DNA of 64,000 bases. It comes from Melanocharis versteri (taxonomy: Eukaryota; Chordata; Aves; Passeriformes; Melanocharitidae). How positions within the stretch are numbered: the first letter of the stretch is position 1; every line of letters begins with the position of its first letter. This document shows positions 42,888-55,100 of the stretch, piece after piece. The stretch covers positions 206,275 to 270,274 of the forward strand of contig VZTG01006781.1 in assembly GCA_013397845.1 (NCBI GenBank), in the 5' to 3' direction. The notes under the pieces were generated by a model that had not been told where the DNA came from, did not search any database, and worked only from the letters and a program-made list of their open reading frames with translations. Made by a program: the position numbers and the translations under genes.

Positions 42888-42910
42888 GGTTTCGAGGACC
42901 CCAAGGACAA
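42888..42910 (+). CDS. ADCY5: ADCY5 coding exon 6 of 12 seen: 23-bp microexon in C1b
   Basis: This tiny exon encodes GFEDPKD plus two bases of a Lys codon completed by the next exon. It is supported by a good polypyrimidine tract and acceptor (cctttctttcag), a donor gtaagc, and an exact match to the GFEDPKDK that follows KEMKRM in mammalian ADCY5. It sits between a 13.1 kb and a 4.5 kb intron, so it is easily missed by gene finders. Skipping it would shift the frame, since 23 is not a multiple of 3. Confidence 0.93.
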
Positions 42911-45900
42911 GTAAGCAAATTTACTTCTGTCATACACTGTTATGTTTACACGTTTGGGATTTTTTTCTCATATTAAAAAAGGACAAAAATTGATGCCCGG
43001 AAGCCAAAAATAATGCTTGGACTCCCCAGAGGTTTGTCCTGGAGGGAGAGCCAGTTGAGGGCACGGGATTGACTGATGTGCATTCAGAACAGCCACTGCC
43101 CTCAAAACATTTATTTGTTTGGTGGTTCTAACTCGCTTTTATAATTAAAATGCTTTTGCTGCACTTCCCCTTGCCCCAGATAATCTCCACTCTTTGAAAA
43201 TAACTCAAGACAAAATCTTCCTCTAAAGTATATCTAAGTGTTGGATATCACCAATAAGAAATGTTTATGTATGTACTGAAATGCCTGTATAGTTCCTGAG
43301 TTTATTTGTATATATTTTATATTATTCATTATTGCATATTACTTATTTCTATATATAAAAATAAACTCAGAAATGATAACTTGTTTGAAAAAGTAAAATC
43401 AAAATTTCATGCTCTACAGTATAGCCAAATTTCAGCAGCACTTTCATTTTTTTCCTATAGAACTTTAGAGAAATGGTTAAAATAATTTAATGAGAGTGGT
43501 ATTTTGAAAAATTGCCTTTGGAGGAAAAAAACCCAAACACATTCATTTTTTAACTTCTACAACTGGATGTAACAAAAGCATTTCCTGTATTGAAGGAGTT
43601 TAGAATAATTTCACGTTCAGTCCTGCTGAATGGCATTAATTATAAGCTTGCTTAGAGCAAGTTAGGCAACAGTAGAGGAGACTGATGCCTAAAATATGTT
43701 GCTGTTGCTCCTTATCATGTTTCTCAGGCTGCTGGTCAGGGCTGAGTAGATTTCTGTGAGCTGAGACAGGTAAATGCTTCTGTAGGCTTTAGGCATCCAG
43801 CTGTGGGAAAATTCACATTATGGTGGCTGAGCGCTGAGAAGAGCTGCCTAAAAGGAAATGGAAAGCGATAAGTTTGAACATGGCAATATTAAGAGTCATT
43901 CTCTCCTTCCCTTGCCCTTCCCTGCAAACTGGATTTTCGTAACATTTAGCTCTGTGCACACTGGGATGTTTCACTGGTCCCACTGTTTCCTGTTTATTGT
44001 TTCCTGTTCTACCCATGGATGCTGGGAACCCAGCTGATGTTAGATATGCTTTGGGCAGAAAAGAGCTAGCAGATTACAACAAAATAATTTATAGGAATAC
44101 AGAAATTTTCAGTATCCCTTGTGAAATAGTATTTTTCCTCATAGTTTCTGCAAGAAAACACAAAAATCAGCTGCCTCAGTGCTGGTCCACAGCAGAGTCA
44201 CCAAGAGCTGAGGAACAGCATCTCCTCTGCTGCTCCAAGGACCACAATACCTGTACTCCATCCTGTAGTTTGAAAGGTTCCTTGGACTGTTACAGCCAAT
44301 AGCTGAGCTGTCTCAGCATGGTGCCAGCTTATTATACAGACTTCAGGATTTTTGCATTTCAGTACCAAAAGAAGCTACTACTTGCCTCTGATTCTCTTTA
44401 TCCAGAAATCTGTTTAACTCAAGTACAAAGACTTGGCAAAAATAAATCCCTAGCAGGATATGTTCATGGTGAGAATGGTTAAAATTAGATACCTAGACCA
44501 TGTCGAGTACTAAGGCAGTTCCTTCATGTGCAGAAACACTGAGGGTCAATACTTTTGTCCGGCAGCAAAGGAAGACGTGGGCACCACACATCCCTGAAAA
44601 CAGGACCAAATCTGATGTGCCTGAGGGCAGGTTTAGTTACTGAATCTAAGCATGAAGCATTTAAAATTATGGCATACATGTAGTTTTGGCAGTGGTCACA
44701 CGCTGCATTGGCAGAAAGTAATTAAATCAGCAGCACATTTTTGGACCACTCCGAAGCCAGCATCTCTGGGTTAATTGGTAGCGTTCACATTTGCAAGCAG
44801 AGTGGAAAAGTTGCTACAAGCTCTGTTTGTGCTGTTCCTGTCCCTTGACACAATTTTCTGTTGGCTGCATTTGAAGAAATCTCAGCATTGCTTTTAGGAT
44901 GTGTTTTTGGAAGTTTCATGGCAGCCTGAAATCCTCATTCCTCCTCCCCCCCCAGCCACACTACCAATATATCAAAAGGCATTTTGACATATGAATTTCA
45001 TTAGTCTATGGCAGTACCTCAGCTCTGACTTACAGGCACTGCCTCCAGGGCACTCCTTAGCACGGGGAACTTTTGTATGCCAATTTAAAATTACATTTAT
45101 GCAAATGTACCCAAACTTGCTGTACTGTAATTTAGCTTGGGTACAATGGGCTGTGAAAGTCACCTGAACAGCTCTGTCTGTGCGAGGTGACTGAGCTTCC
45201 CTGCAGCCTGTGTGAGGGTGGCTGCCCACTGCCAATGTCCCAGCAGGGCAATTTAAAACCTGCAGTTATTTCTACACAGCCTGCAACCTTGGAAGTTGCT
45301 GTAGTATTAGGAACACCCTGAGCAGTAAAACAACCTATTACAAACCTGCAGGCAGCCGAGGCAGAGACCAAGCAGGCAGGTTCTTCTCTTTGCATCTTCC
45401 TGAGTGACGTTTTCAGACTGGAACTTGAAATCTGACTGTGCTTTGCCAAGATGCTGAGCTGACTCCTTTGCTCCGGTTCCAGCGGAAAACGCATCGCATC
45501 TCCCGTGCGTGGTGTGAAATGGCAAAATGTGAATGACCCAAGTGCGTACATAACTCACAGGATCTTGGAAGACATTCTGTAAATACGAGGCCTAATGATT
45601 TCCTTGCTCATTTTTATGAGCCCAGAAGAGGCTGCAAGGACTGAATGAAAATAAGCAGCATCCCCTTGAATGCTCAAGCAGATGCACTTCCTCTGAGGAA
45701 GTAAATTGAATGTCCTGACCTTGTAGGGAAAAAAAACACTTTTATTTTTAAAGCTGATTATATTAATTTCTAGGAATTAAATAACTTCTAGAGCCCAAAA
45801 ATAAAAAACTCTTTCCCCCAGCCCCACTGAAATACTAAGGTTGGCTAAAATAGAGATTAGACCTTGAGACAAACTAGGCTTGTAATTGCTATATGGCCAC

Positions 45901-47432
45901 GGAATAGATGTCATTGGTGTGTTGTCATGACCCAGCTGAGGTGCAGACACGTTCAACTCACTGGCTGGGGCAAGGAGTGGTAGAATAGAAACAAGCAGAT
46001 AGACCTGATTTATTTTTTCTCTTGCCAAGAGGTGCACGGAAGAGTTGAGGCACAGAGAGCTTCTTAAAATCTGATCCAGTTTTGCAGAAAGCTTTGAAAG
46101 AGCCTTCCTTTCGGAAAGGGGCCTTTAACTTTTAAAACAGAGTCACATTCTGGTTTGTAAGCTGCTTTCCAGCACAGCCTTACCTGCTGGCTGCAACACA
46201 GAGTGCATTGTGTGCTCTGGTGCAGTACAAACGAAACCAGGGAAATAAAGCAGAGTAGCTTTTCATCACGCTTGTCAGACCCCAGGATTTTTTCTCCAGA
46301 GTGCCTAAACTGAGGGGCACACAACATGGGCCCTAAGTTCTGTGCCATCATGGGGTTTGCACACAGAAACAGTTAGCTGCTGGAATATTCCCCAGTGCAA
46401 GGGAGGGGCGTATTTCAGTGGATAACTGTTGGCAAACCCTGTGGATAACCTGGGCAATCATGCAAGCAGAGCAGAAAAACAGCACTTATGGATTAGCTTT
46501 TAATTTCTGCCTATAGCTCGTTTGAGGGCAGGCCATTAAAATGACAGCATCAAGTCATTAAAATACTGTTAGATTTTAAAAATAACTAGAATCTGGGGAG
46601 GTGCTTCAGGTTTCCTGATCCTCAGTGCAAAATGCCTCAGGACAATTAAATTTACAGTGTTATTTTTTCTCAATGGTTTTTGAAAATCAGCTTCATTTTT
46701 CTGAAGCTATAGCAGAGACTCAGAAAAACAGTCACAAAAAAGATTATAAGCAACCTAGAAATCTTGTTCCACATATTTAGAAAGGAGAATCTAATTTGTA
46801 TTTTTTTTCTTCTGTTGCCTTTTTCTTTTGCAACCTTTCCTTAAGTAAATATCTTGTAAACAGATTTTTGTTTCTTTTTTCATGCTTTATACTCATAAAT
46901 AACTGTGTGAAGGGGAGTCAGGCCACATTTTTTTCCCCACATTTGTCCTGTAAACAATTTTTTCTCAAAAAGGGAGAATTGTTCAAGTTTGGAAATCTTC
47001 ATAGTAATATTTACAGAAATTGTTATTAGTAAGCAAGAAAAATGACTGGATGCATAAATAATTTTTCCAGTGCAGGCGCTAACAGCTACAACAGCACAGC
47101 AGTGCACAGAGAAATAAGTCAGAGGACAAGGGGAAGGAGGCTACCCAGTGGTTTTAGAGAATGGGGGATGGAAATGAGACCTGAAGGCAAGGAAACAGAT
47201 GTAGTGTACAAAAAGGGCAAATAAATAGAATCCTTTTAATCATGACTCGGGACTGGCAGTGAGCTCTAGAGCTGATATCATCCCCTGCTCTGCTCCCAGT
47301 CCCTTTCCCAGTTGAAGCTGTCACAAGCAAAATGCCATCAACCTCCAGCTCGTTATACACTGCAATGATAACTCACGGTGCAGAGGCAGAAATTACCTTG
47401 TGCTCTTACGCTCCCTTTCATGTTATCCTCAG
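42911..47432 (+). other. ADCY5 intron between microexon and last C1b exon
   Basis: 4,522 bp with no recognised exon or transposon. An AT-rich inverted repeat lies at 43296-43370. A phrase near 46047 (gaggcacagagag) weakly recalls the MIR/CORE-SINE class, but is too short to call. Confidence 0.8.
43296..43370. repeat. AT-rich inverted repeat with 20-bp arms
   Basis: The left arm 43296-43315 (ctgagtttatttgtatatat) and the right arm 43351-43370 are reverse complements at 19 of 20 positions, separated by 35 AT-rich bases. It could form a cruciform or be the remnant of a small terminal-inverted-repeat element. No flanking duplication was confirmed. Confidence 0.8.
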
Positions 47433-47577
47433 GAGTACCCAGGAGAGTATGAACCCAGAGGATGAAGTGGACGAGTTTCTGGGCCGGGCCATCGACGCCA
47501 GAAGTATTGACCGCTTACGCTCTGAGCACGTGCGCAAATTCCTCCTAACATTCAGGGAGCCTGACTTGGAGAAAAAG
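47433..47577 (+). CDS. ADCY5: ADCY5 coding exon 7 of 12 seen: end of C1b
   Basis: One split base and 48 residues: STQESMNPEDEVDEFLGRAI then DARSIDRLRSEHVRKFLLTF and REPDLEKK. The acidic NPEDEVDEFL followed by the basic helix DARSIDRLRSEHVRKFLLTF is shared by types 5 and 6; the surrounding residues agree with type 5. This stretch lies just before TM7 on the cytoplasmic side and is predicted to be helical. The acceptor is tatcctcag and the donor gtaacg. The first residues STQESM differ from the NAQESA I recall in human, as expected for the variable linker. Confidence 0.96.
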
Positions 47578-49207
47578 GTAACGTTGTCCAAAAACCATTG
47601 CAGTGCGTCAGGCAGGCTTGGTAGGAGTTTTAATTCTCCTGCAGAAGGTCAGGCTTTTATATCTGTGGTTTAAGCTATGGTTTGGGTGCTGGAGGTGGGG
47701 TTGTGATCTTAAAAAATCCATGCTTCTTCATGGAAACCTCCATATAACTTGTCCTAAAAAAATCACACTCATCTGAAGGGAGCACTGGCCAGGAAAATGA
47801 AGCCATTTCTCTCAGACACAATGAATATACAGTGATAAGCAGTAAAGGGAATCCAGAGTAAACCAGATTGTTTCTCTGAGTTTGAGACTCCAAACCGAGA
47901 TTGCAGTCATCCCTTATCTCCTTCAAATCACTGGAGAAACCCACTTCAGCCTACCTAAGCTCTGAAACCTCTCTGGAGGCACTTTTCCCTGCCCTTTGTC
48001 CCCCCAAAGAGCCCCAGGTACTATTAGGGTTCATTGGGATGCAGTCTGTACTCTGGACATTTTTGGGAGCCCATTTTAAGCAAGAAATAGAGTTCTCTAT
48101 CCCACAAATGTGAGAGAGGGGAGTAACAGACCCAAAGCTCATGCACAGTTGATTTCTTCCTGATTTGGTTTCAGATATTGCTGTGAGGCAAAGATCATTT
48201 CCCTGACTATCGAGTAGAGATATTATAAGCTCTAGATGGCTTCCAAGTTAAATTTCCAAGTCTGATTTCTAAGTCTAGAGGTACCTGCATGACATTATTA
48301 AAGGTACCATAAGAAGTGGTGGGTTCAATTGCACAAAGAAAGTAATCCTTTTTTACTTTTATTTTTTATCCAAGCACAGATCCTTGGGATGCTTGAGTGG
48401 TCTTCAGGTTAAATTCATTATTCAATGGAAAAAACTTCATAATAAGTTTGCACTAATTATTTTATAATTTTATTTAGAAACAGTCTTTCCTTGACAAGAA
48501 TGACTACCTATTACAAAAGCAGAGCTTTTCAAGATTTACAGCTGTTCAGTGAATCAGTGTGGGACTGGATAAAAGCTCGAGCGTGTAATTTTGCCCCACT
48601 CCTCCTCTTCAATTTTATAGCTGAAAACTGCCAGGGAAATTAGCGGTTCACCTGCTCAGAGCACCTTTCATTTTGTGGTTCAAACATTGAGATGGTCTGT
48701 GCTGAGAACCGTGCCTCAAGGTAAATAGAGCACCTTTGGGAATGGGATGCAGCTCCCACGTGGCCGATACGTTGACAAGTAGTTGGAAGGAGAGAGTGTG
48801 TGAAAACCACAGCAGCCTTGCCCTGTCTTGGAACGAGTCACGTCACCTGCATGAAATGCAAGGTTTTCTCATTAGCAGCAGTTGTCCCTCTTGGAGGAAA
48901 CTTCCCATGGAAGAAGTTTAGGTCTGATGGCAGTGACCCAGAATCTTGGTCCCAGTTAACCCATTTCTGTTCCTCTCGTGCAAGCAGCAGTTGGTGAATC
49001 CTCTCTCCACCCAGCTCTGTGGGTTTCTTCCCTGGCCTTTGGGCCTGTTCAAGCCCTTACACATTGCCGGGGGAGAAGGGGAGTTGGGAATGTTGTTTCC
49101 TACCAGCACTGCTTTCCAAGGACCTAGACAAAAGCCAAGTAAGAAGTTTTTGTGGAGAGAAGGCAGCCAGTTGAATTTCCCACTAACATAACTGTGTTTT
49201 TTTGCAG
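47578..49207 (+). other. ADCY5 intron between last C1b exon and TM7 exon
   Basis: 1,630 bp with gtaacg and tttgcag ends. Nothing beyond ordinary intronic sequence is recognised. Confidence 0.8.
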
Positions 49208-49305
49208 TACTCCAAGCAGGTGGATGACAGGTTTGGAGCCTATGTGGCTTGTGCCTCCCTAGTCTTCCTCTTCATCTGCTTTGTTCAAATCATAATCGTG
49301 CCACA
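49208..49305 (+). CDS. ADCY5: ADCY5 coding exon 8 of 12 seen: TM7
   Basis: This exon encodes YSKQVDDRFGAYVACASLVF and LFICFVQIIIVP, then two bases of a His codon. After a short polar lead the run AYVACASLVFLFICFVQII is a clear membrane segment, the first helix of the second six-helix cassette (TM7). The acceptor is tttttttgcag and the donor gtgagt. An alternative donor one base later would break the frame; ending at CCACA gives His-Ser across the junction, as in mammalian ADCY5. Confidence 0.95.
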
Positions 49306-52038
49306 GTGAGTACCCTTTCATCACTTTGCTCCCATCTGCTCCCCTCCTCTACTCTGGCCTACTTTTCTTTGTTTTTTTTCTTGAAAATTCAGAACACCAA
49401 GGGGAAGAGAAAAATCCTTAAATAATTCATGCTCAAGTGATGCATGGTGCTTATTGTTTTCACCCATTTCTAGTGCAGATTAAAACCTCCTCACTGGCAT
49501 GTGAGGATTTCTGTTTTCCCGATGTGATTTCTCTTACAATTTACCTCCATCTTAGGAAATTCAGTTCAGCACATTTATGAGCCTGTGGAAAACAAATAGC
49601 ACTGAGTAGGAAGGATTGCCTACCAAGGCACAAGGCTGGGCTGTCCTCTTATCTAAACACAGTGGGACAGGGAGGTGAAAACCCATCACAGCCTCATTGC
49701 TCAGAGCGCTGAGGTCTCAGGGTCTGCTTAACAAATGAGGCATAATCTCTCATACATTTATTCTTCTGGACTCAGAGCAGCTGGGCAAGAAGAGAGGTAG
49801 AGAGGGGGTTGAGCTGCACATGCCTGAGCTTTGAGGGGCTCGCTCCAGGTTTAAGGGTTGCAGTAATTTCTTTCCCCAGGCAAGGATGGCATAAGCTCCT
49901 CAGGGCTGTGTGGCACAGAGCTCCTGGCCCACTGCAGTGGTCTGCAGCTTTGTCTGCAAGGCACAGCACAACCCACTAGACCTTTTCCAGCAGTGAGCTC
50001 TGCAGAAATGGGACTTCTTCTCAAAGAGTTCTTTAAAAATCACTTAAAATTACAGCACATGGGTATTTCCTATGCTCTGGTTTAGTAGCAATAGTACACC
50101 ATTCACTGAGCAGTGCTGTGTTGGAAATAAATTTGGAGTTAGTCATTTTTAAACTGAAGAACAAGATCACAGAAGCTCTGAAAATGCTCCAAATTTATCT
50201 TCCTTACAAAAAGACAAAAAGTTGTCCCTAAAGAGAGCTCCAGCACTATTTTATGCCATTACAACTGTTTTCTACTTCTGTTCCCACCACAGATCTTTTT
50301 GGAGTAGAGATTGGTTTGTATTGCTCAGATCAGATATTCGGAAGGTCACAGAAATAACACGTAGTCTGATGTTTGTCGCTCACTCTCCCAGGCAGGAGCG
50401 CTCACAGAAGGATTGATTCAGCAGAATAACATCAGGACAAATGCACTGTGTAAACAGACAGGTCTGCTTTGGGAAACTGCAAGTGAAGCTGAAAGAGGCT
50501 CAAAATTGGAACTAGATAATTCCCAGCAATTAATGCATTGTTCATCACACCCAGAAATGTTCCTTGAGAGTAACTGATTTAACAAGGGCTTACACTTTGG
50601 GTTTCTGGATATTGCTGTCATAACTTCACACCTGCAGAGGCCCTCTACCAGCCTTGTGTTGCTCATCAAACTCCCTAAGCAGCCACTACGCTGTCCCCAT
50701 AAAACCCAGTCTAACATTTAAATGACAACTTGACAATTTCTGATGTGTGGCAACCATATGGCTGCCTCCTTTGTATTACGCAGGAGCCAATCCCTTATGG
50801 CAGTGTGGTGTAAATGTTGTGCTGTTCAGTCTCTTTCCATGTTGCCCATAAGGAAGGCAGTTGTTTATTTGGGGTTTTTTTTGCAAGTTCTGAAGTGTCC
50901 TTAATCAGCCTGGCCTGTGATTTGGTTCTAGAGTAAATAAAATAAAATTCCACGTATTAGCTGCAGGTCAGACACACTTCCTTTCATCTTTTGCTTTGTT
51001 TTTCCTTATATTTAAATTGCATGGCTTTGGTCTTTTATTGAAGGTAGCAGTTAAACACCAACTGAAACCACAGGTGTATATGTGTCACCATCAGAGCTTC
51101 ATGAAAGACACACCGTGGAATCTGAATTCGAAACTAGAGACAGAATGTCAGTGTCAATTTATTATGATAAAGAGGAATAGCTTCAAGGAATTTCCAAAAA
51201 GGCTCAAACAGGGAATTAGCAAGTACAATTATCTTGGTAGTCATGAAAGAACACAGAGACCAGCTGGCTTTGGTGTGGTTGGCCTCAATGTCACATCACA
51301 AGAATACTTCCTTTAGATTATGAACAAGGCTGACTCCTGGGAGGGGGCCTATCCTGTCACACTGAGACCGATCACCGGGAAATTGGTGTTGATTATCTTT
51401 GTGAGGACAACAGATGAAAATGCACAGTACGAAGTTGGCCCTGGAATCCTCTTTGTACTTCAACTTTGGGAGGAGCAGGAACCTCTCAAGCTGGCCAAGA
51501 TAAGGCTGTTATCCCTGACTATCCTTGTGCTGTGGTTGCTCACATCCCATGCACGAGACAGAGCACAGAGAGTGGTGCTGCACAGACATTCCCTGTGCAG
51601 GGACAGGCAGTGATTCCCACTGAGATTATTCCCACTCAGCTGCACCTCAGCACTCAGCCCGCCTTCCTTCCCAGGGGTGCCCTGCCCACAGCCAGCTGGG
51701 GGCCGACCTGCCACAACAAGTTGTTCTGTCACCTCCTCCAGTGCATGAAATGTTTTTCAGTCCCACCTCTGTCACCCCAGCAGGAAGGTGATTTCTGTAA
51801 AAGATGCAGCATTCTCTGTTCTGCAGCCTGTCTGAATAATTATGTCTGAATGGGCCAGAGTATCTGTTGGTATTCAAGGCACCTCGTGTCTCCTACTGCT
51901 ATCCTTATTGGAAATCCTGTGCAGTGTGTCCTAGCTTGTACGAATGTGTTCTGGAGAGCAGAGCTGTAGCTATTCTAGTTGATGTGCATTTAAAAAGCAA
52001 AACAAAACCAAACCAACCAAACCTCTCCTTGATTTCAG
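49306..52038 (+). other. ADCY5 intron between TM7 and TM8 exons
   Basis: 2,733 bp. No transposon, RNA gene or exon is recognised. A short A/C-rich low-complexity run (aaaacaaaaccaaaccaacc type, about 51997-52022) precedes the acceptor. Confidence 0.75.
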
Positions 52039-52126
52039 CTCTACGTTTATGCTGGGTTTTTACCTGACCTGTTTCCTGATCCTGACCACAGTGGTGTTTG
52101 TTTCAGTCATTTACTCCTGTGTAAAG
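52039..52126 (+). CDS. ADCY5: ADCY5 coding exon 9 of 12 seen: TM8
   Basis: One split base and 29 residues: STFMLGFYLTCFLILTTVVF then VSVIYSCVK. Nearly the whole exon is hydrophobic and forms TM8, followed by the conserved cytoplasmic turn YSCVK. The acceptor is cttgatttcag and the donor gtgagt. It sits alone between introns of 2.7 and 6.4 kb. Confidence 0.95.
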
Positions 52127-55100
52127 GTGAGTACTGTGGTTTCTTTGTAGTCCTCTGCCTAAGATAACCAGATCAGCAATCTGCTTCTTCAGCTAACAGA
52201 GTGTGTTTTGTTAGCCATCCTTTCCACACTATGTGATAAGGGTTACAGAAAAAGCCTTTGATAAGGCAGAATGAACTGCAAACAGATGTTAGGGTTGGCG
52301 TCTCTTTAGCTCAGCAAGAAGTAATCACTCCGTGGATCTGCATGTCTATCAAGTCCCCTGCAGACACTCTCATATCAATATAAGAAGAGCACATTTTCCA
52401 ATATGGGACCAAACACTGACCGTTCATTTCCTCCCTGTAAACTTCCTGCAGAGTCGCCTGTGTACTGGCCCCTGCTGCATATGTGTGTTTGGGTAGGCAG
52501 ATAATCAGGAGCAGAATATCATCAAGGAAAAATGTCCTGGAGGGAAGTAAAAGCCATAAACATATAGAATTTTATCAGCCTTTCCCAGATGAGTGTACGG
52601 AGCTTCCAACATTCAGTGGGCTCTTTCTTGTAGCTGGCTTTGATCAGCAAAGAAATACATTGTGTGAAGTCCAAAAACATATTAATTCTTCTTGTCAGCC
52701 TGTGGTAAATTGGCAGTGAGCACTGTGGGAAGGGTGGTGTGCTCATCTATTTCACTCAAAGGTGTTCCTATTAAAAACATTGATGTGTTTCAGTTTTAGG
52801 GATCCGTCTAGTCTAGAAGTGTCTGAACATGGAATACACTCAGATTCAGGTTCCTTAGCCCAAGCTCAGCTTTGTTCCTCAGTGCCTGGAATAAAATAGC
52901 TCAGTAGCATTATGCTTCCTGCAGAAGAAACAGTGGGATAATGGATAATGTCAGGCAGATGATTTGTCTCACTTTAATTATCTTCTCTGTGCCATTTTCA
53001 ACAGTTGAATGTGGGTGCTCTTGACAGACTTGCATCTTACATGTCTTTTTGATTTTTTTTTAAGTTAGATTTGGAAATTAAACTTTGCCTTCTCCTAGAA
53101 TAAGGGCTGCAAACTGTTCCCAGTGAAAGAAGCTTCAATTTCTATTTGAACTTAACAGCTCACTCATGGGGTTTCCTTTGGCCTTATGACAACTTTAAAG
53201 GGAGCCTAGTTTGTAAGTGCAGCATCCCATTGGTCTTGCTTGTTTAGCAGCAATGAGAACTCGAGTCAGAAATAACACTGCTGAGATAGGAAGGCTTGGG
53301 TCCCCTGAGGGGGCAATGGTACCCACGGATACCTGGTTGTATTTGGTGTGTCCATTGCACTTGAGGATGCTACTGAAAGTCATTCATTTGTAAACTGGTA
53401 TCAGCAGTTAATGTGATGAGCAGTTAATGAACAAGCAGTGTGACAAGATTTTGGTCACAGCCACAGAGAATTTGGGAATTCGGTGCCGAGCTGTGCTGCC
53501 TCCTCATGCTGCAGTTCTCTGGCAGCACCATCCCAGCACTCTGCCAGCCAAGCAGGGCCACCCCAACTCACCAGTTCTGCTGGGGTGAGAGCTGGGGCAG
53601 GCCTGGAGCTCTGGAGGACCCGAGCTGCCTGACTTGCACCCAGACAGATTCCAAGGCTCAGAGCTGTTTGTCACCCACGGGCATTTACAGGCCACTTCCA
53701 CATACTGACAGCAGCACTCGATTCTTCTGTCACCATTCAAACTCTTTGGTTTTGGTTTGGGCTTTTTGGTTTAAAATTATTACTGATCTTAACTACTGAT
53801 TGATTTAGAAGGCGCACGGGACTTTTCAGTCCCCAGGATGGTAGGTAGATTTCAATCTTGCTTTCTTTGCCTTGATCTTCCAAATTCCTGTAGAAGAGGT
53901 CTGTTCAGTGGTGCCTGCAACTGTTTCTAGGCTGGCTTTGCCTCAGTGCACAGGCTCTGGATACACAAGACATCAGAGGGAATTCGGAATAACATCAGAA
54001 TTTAATGGAATTTTCTGAAGCCCCTGATATTTCCAGCAGTGAGTTTTCATCCCCACAACATGCTCACATATAACATCCAGTGTGGCTTCTGTGCAGAGAT
54101 TGCAAATATTGAAAATATTGGGCCTTCTAGCTCTGGTTCCTTCTTGATTGCCCCTTCTTAGTGCTCCAAATTAGCATCTGCTGACAACAGCTGATTATGA
54201 GATGGCTTGTTTGGGGAACGGGTACTTCTAGCTTGTCAGCTCCGTGTCTGATGGCAGCAGCTCCTAATAGCTGCAGCCTGCTTCTGTCATCCATTGGTGT
54301 TTCAAGTCTTTGATTTTTAAGCGATGGGTTTACCCAGCCCTTGGATGAGGGGTGATACTTTATTTCTGTACTCCACATTGCTCCAGGAAACACTTTCACA
54401 CGCCTGCAGAAGGAAGGCAATTTTACAGATCCTTCAGATGAAATCTCTGAAGACAGGGATGTCAGCATTGTTTGCTTTGTTTCACACTCAGATGTGGGAT
54501 AGGAGAGCATGTGTTTTAAATACCAGTGGTTCATTCCACACAAAGTTGGGAAGCAGGTGTCCACCCCAGGACATCAGCATAAGCATAACTTTTGCCTGTT
54601 TGCTGTGCTGTTACATGATAAGTGTCTCTTTTTTCTTCCTCTTTCCAGCTTTCATGTGGGATTTTCCCTCCCTGTTTTGGCCTCTCCATCTCTGGCTTTG
54701 ACAGTGGCCAGCAGGCTCTTTCTGAACAGCTTGATCATGTTTTATTTTCTTTTGCTGTCATTATTATCTTCCACTATAAAATTCTCCACGGACTAGAAGT
54801 TGATCCTGGAACTGCCAGCACAGCCAGCTTGGCTTTCCAAGTTTCTTCAGCTGTTACAAACAAGAGAGTTCCAGTTCTTTGCTTTGATGCTCCATGAAGA
54901 CTTGGCCACCGTGAGATGGTGTCCCTTCCCAGTAGAGTCTAAGGTCATGGGAACCAGGGTCCCTTCTCAAATACTCTGCTGACAGACATCTGTTTTGCTA
55001 CTAACTTATCAAGTTTGTGTTTTTTTCTTGAAATCCTTTAACTTCTGGTATCTACACTGCTGTGTGGAATTCAACTTCTTGCATGGTCCTGAGAGCACAC

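Noticed and set aside
46040..46075. MIR-like phrase gaggcacagagag
   Set aside because: Too short, and the flanks do not continue the consensus.
49301..49310. Donor one base later (after ccacag) for the TM7 exon
   Set aside because: It would leave no GT donor at the boundary and would break the frame into the TM8 exon; ending at ccaca gives gtgagt and the expected His-Ser junction.
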